64,000 bases of DNA from JAJRZL01 sp964557855 (GTDB taxonomy: Bacteria > Zixibacteria > MSB-5A5 > GN15 > FEB-12): NCBI GenBank assembly GCA_964557855.1, contig CAZLBP010000002.1, positions 62,001-126,000 of the forward strand, in the 5' to 3' direction. Every line of letters begins with the position of its first letter. The stretch's first letter is position 1. The translations under genes and the position numbers were made by a program. Below are positions 62,281 through 64,000 of the stretch, piece by piece. Under the pieces are notes generated by a model. It was not told the DNA's origin. It saw only the letters and a list, made by a program, of their open reading frames with translations, and ran no database searches.

Positions 62281-62657
62281 TTCACACCAAAACAGTTATA
62301 CCGCACCGCAACGCAGAAAACCGAAAATGTAGGCTGCTGGCGCGTCAAAGTCAATGCTCAATACCATTTTGTTCAGGGATTTCGAGCACGGATACTGACG
62401 TTGCAACAGGTCCTGTTGCCGCCTCGCGGAACTGTGACCTGTAGCTTCTCCTTGATTGCCAATGCAATGTCAAGGCTCCGGTGTAACGAAGCGGCTCGAA
62501 AATAACCACCCACAACACTGCCAATTTGCCAAGAAAATAGTAGCGAAACCCCGAAAAACGTTGTAATTTAGGGATTGTTGCGTTTAAGTACCTATCCATA
62601 TTTCCGGTAGATTCCCGTTTAGTCGACCGGGTGGCGTAGGGGAGTCGAAAGAGCGAA
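62281..62657. other. 377-base divergent spacer between purF and the kinase-like gene
   Basis: It contains a perfect palindrome GCAACAGG-T-CCTGTTGC (62403-62419) and AT-rich sequence near 62520-62610 that could hold divergent promoters, but no clear -35/-10 pair. No gene is supported. Confidence 0.4.
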
Positions 62658-63428
62658 ATGAAACAAGAGTCACAGGGACGATTTGAGATAATCCGACAAC
62701 TTGCTATTGCCGCCTCCAAGGGTGAAGAATTCGAGAAAGTCGCGGAAGTTACTCTGGCGCAAACAGTTAAATTCGCCGACCTCAAGGCGGCTGCTCTTAT
62801 CCTCTGGGACAATGCCCTGAACCCCACCTTGACCGTCAGCTACTCCGAGCACGCTGAAGACAAGCAACGGTTGCTTACTCTGGAACAGGAACTATACGAG
62901 AAATTGCGAAAAGACAAGCACTTAGTTTCTGCCTATCTCTCGTTCGGCGGCAAAAAGCCGACTCACTCCTTCACACTTCCCTTAAGATTCAAGGAGAATT
63001 ACTTCGGAGCCGTGATCGGCATGCAAGAAGGTGTGCATACAATCGTATCCGAGGACGTGTTCCTGGAGACGCTCTCAGCTCTGCTGGCTCTCAATTACAC
63101 GGCGGCCTCGCAGATGAAACAGGCCGGCATACCGCAGGAAACACTCGACCAGGAGCGCCTGGGTGGCATCGTCGAGACGGCCATAACCGTCAATCACGAA
63201 GTCAACAACCCTCTCACGGCCATTCTGGGCAACGTGCAATTGCTGCTTCTGAAACGCGATGATCTCGATGATGAAGTGAAGAAGAAGCTAAAATCGATTG
63301 AAGAATCCGCCATGAAAATAAAGGACATTACCCAGCGCCTGATGCACATCACGACTCCCCGCGTCGTCGAATACACCAAAGGCACCAGCATGCTGGACCT
63401 CTCCGAAAAAACCAATCAGGAGACCTGA
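62658..63428 (+). CDS. GAF/HisKA protein lacking the kinase ATPase domain
   Basis: 256 aa. Residues 1-150 look like a GAF sensor domain (LPLRFKENYFGAVIGM). A dimerisation/phosphoacceptor helix pair follows, with His180 in TVNHEVNNPLTAILGN (H-box type NHEVNNPL). The protein stops shortly after the second helix (KIKDITQRLMHI) with a stop codon at 63426-63428; no N, G1 or G2 boxes follow. Neither downstream frame gives such a domain. It may be a phosphotransfer or dimerisation partner, or a truncated kinase. RBS GGGGAG is 12-17 bases upstream. Confidence 0.8.
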   Translation: MKQESQGRFEIIRQLAIAASKGEEFEKVAEVTLAQTVKFADLKAAALILWDNALNPTLTVSYSEHAEDKQRLLTLEQELYEKLRKDKHLVSAYLSFGGKKPTHSFTLPLRFKENYFGAVIGMQEGVHTIVSEDVFLETLSALLALNYTAASQMKQAGIPQETLDQERLGGIVETAITVNHEVNNPLTAILGNVQLLLLKRDDLDDEVKKKLKSIEESAMKIKDITQRLMHITTPRVVEYTKGTSMLDLSEKTNQET

Positions 63429-63591
63429 ATCGTAGGATACATAGATCGAGATGCCGCTTTGGCTTTCGACACATATCATTCCAACAAACATACTGCAGGG
63501 ACGCCTCGCGAGCTGTCCACCTTAAGATGCATCTGCAGTTGCCGTGCTCCGGAACCCCTGCGGTACCGACTCCCCAGTCCCTTAATGCGCC

Positions 63592-63726
63592 GTCCGGAAC
63601 CCCTTCCCGACAGTTGTGGTACGTAGATCTTCAGATCGACGTACGAATGAATCATTTGCCACGACGTAACATATACAATCAAATCCCCTCTTGAGAGAGG
63701 CGCTTGAAGGGCGCCGTGTGTTCTTC
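63592..63726. repeat. Diverged long repeat ending in GTGTGTTCTTC, copy 2
   Basis: Aligned with 57781-57912. It contains a near-perfect palindrome, GTACGTAGATCT (63619-63630) with AGATCGACGTAC (63633-63644), and ends CTTGAGAGAGGCGCTTGAAG to GTGTGTTCTTC. The 342-base gap 63429-63770 shows nothing else. Confidence 0.6.
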
Positions 63727-63770
63727 TCTTCCGCTCCAATGTTACGCCCACCCCACCCTGCCGTCGCCTC

Positions 63771-64000
63771 TCACTCCCCATATAACCACCCCAACAACTC
63801 CTGCATGGCCTCCGGATCATTATTGATGATGTTCGTGCCGTGATCCTGACCTTCATACAGCCAGAGTTCGCACTGATTGTTGACAGCTGCCAACTTCCGA
63901 GACGACGACGCGGAATAAGTGTCGGCGGTCGTGGCGACAATCAGACACTCTCCATCAAATTCTCCCAGGGCTTTGGCCGGTCTCAAACCGCGATACTCAT
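63771..64000 (-). CDS. Alpha/beta hydrolase C-terminus, 5' partial
   Basis: The frame is open to the window edge (the last 76 codons). YRGLRPAKALGEFDGECLIV is followed by the likely catalytic acid in ATTADTYSA and the catalytic His in GQDHGTNIINND, the usual C-terminal half of an esterase/BAAT-type alpha/beta hydrolase. Nucleophile and start are outside the window, so substrate class is unknown. Confidence 0.65.
   Translation of the reverse strand, partial: EYRGLRPAKALGEFDGECLIVATTADTYSASSSRKLAAVNNQCELWLYEGQDHGTNIINNDPEAMQELLGWLYGE

Noticed and set aside
1..64000. tRNA, rRNA, riboswitch or defence-system genes
   Set aside because: None of the spacers shows a cloverleaf, a known riboswitch core or nuclease/toxin genes that I can support by eye.

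Overview
This is a bacterial chromosome segment, moderately GC-rich by eye, with densely packed genes, many 1-14 bp start/stop overlaps and frequent GTG or TTG starts. No rRNA or tRNA was seen. Three secreted proteins carry dockerin-like modules of the form NVADLSYLVDYLFRGGP, and a fourth surface protein ends in a PNPFNPTT...GVYLYRL sorting-type domain. From memory this combination is typical of the FCB-affiliated candidate phylum Zixibacteria. That assignment is an inference; a marker-gene tree would settle it.

Layout. 1-1029 is the 3' part of a ketoacyl-ACP synthase III-like gene. 1719-9494 is a glycan block: a DUF2723 membrane protein with TPRs, a GT4, an AglD/YbhN-like membrane protein, a Gfo/Idh/MocA oxidoreductase, a WbpD/WlbB-like acetyltransferase and a GT2. 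9560-11303 is a small accessory stretch holding a membrane-anchored coiled-coil protein, a 163-bp MITE-like element, a GC-rich palindromic repeat, a sigma-region-4-like regulator, a structured leader with an orphan perfect Shine-Dalgarno sequence, a 61-codon ORF and a strong terminator. 11382-14044 holds a dienelactone hydrolase, a site-2 protease homologue and a lipoprotein. 14214-22299 is a tight envelope operon (MsbA-like ABC exporter, GT4, GT9, GT2, GT9) ending in a bifunctional rel/spoT gene. 22320-28616 holds an M28 peptidase, a zinc-ribbon/TPR protein, a metal permease, comF, a XerC/D recombinase and an overlapping degenerate GGDEF protein. 28726-35446 (minus strand) encodes three exported proteins: a dockerin-like protein, a mini-dockerin protein and a 1390-aa protein with nine Ig-like repeats. 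A second, by-eye identical MITE copy lies just upstream of the last.

35850-39200 holds an HD-domain protein, an MFS transporter, a PHP-domain protein and an unknown protein. 39338-54252 is a complete 14-gene nuo operon (A B C D E F G H I J K L M N) with separate C and D, a glutaredoxin gene overlapping nuoM, and a repeat-filled 272-bp spacer before nuoN. 54507-57555 holds a cupin protein and a TPR/M23/NBR1-like protein without a signal peptide. 57979-62280 (minus strand) holds a subtilisin-like protease with C-terminal dockerin-like repeats and purF. 62658-63428 is a histidine-kinase-like gene lacking the ATPase domain. 63771-64000 is the C-terminus of an alpha/beta hydrolase.

Much of the spacer DNA is repeat: nested palindromes with a GTGTCGGGTC/GACCCGACAC outer stem, hairpins related to CCCCACCGCTTGCGGTGGG, a GGGCGGGGTGTGTTCTTC element, and the MITE pair. 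Together the genes describe an aerobically capable or otherwise respiring diderm with LPS-like glycans and a repeat-rich, protease-decorated surface. No single locus is clearly a new defence or biosynthetic system. The most unusual structures are the MITE pair, the 10484-11303 cassette, and the signalling proteins with degenerate or missing domains.
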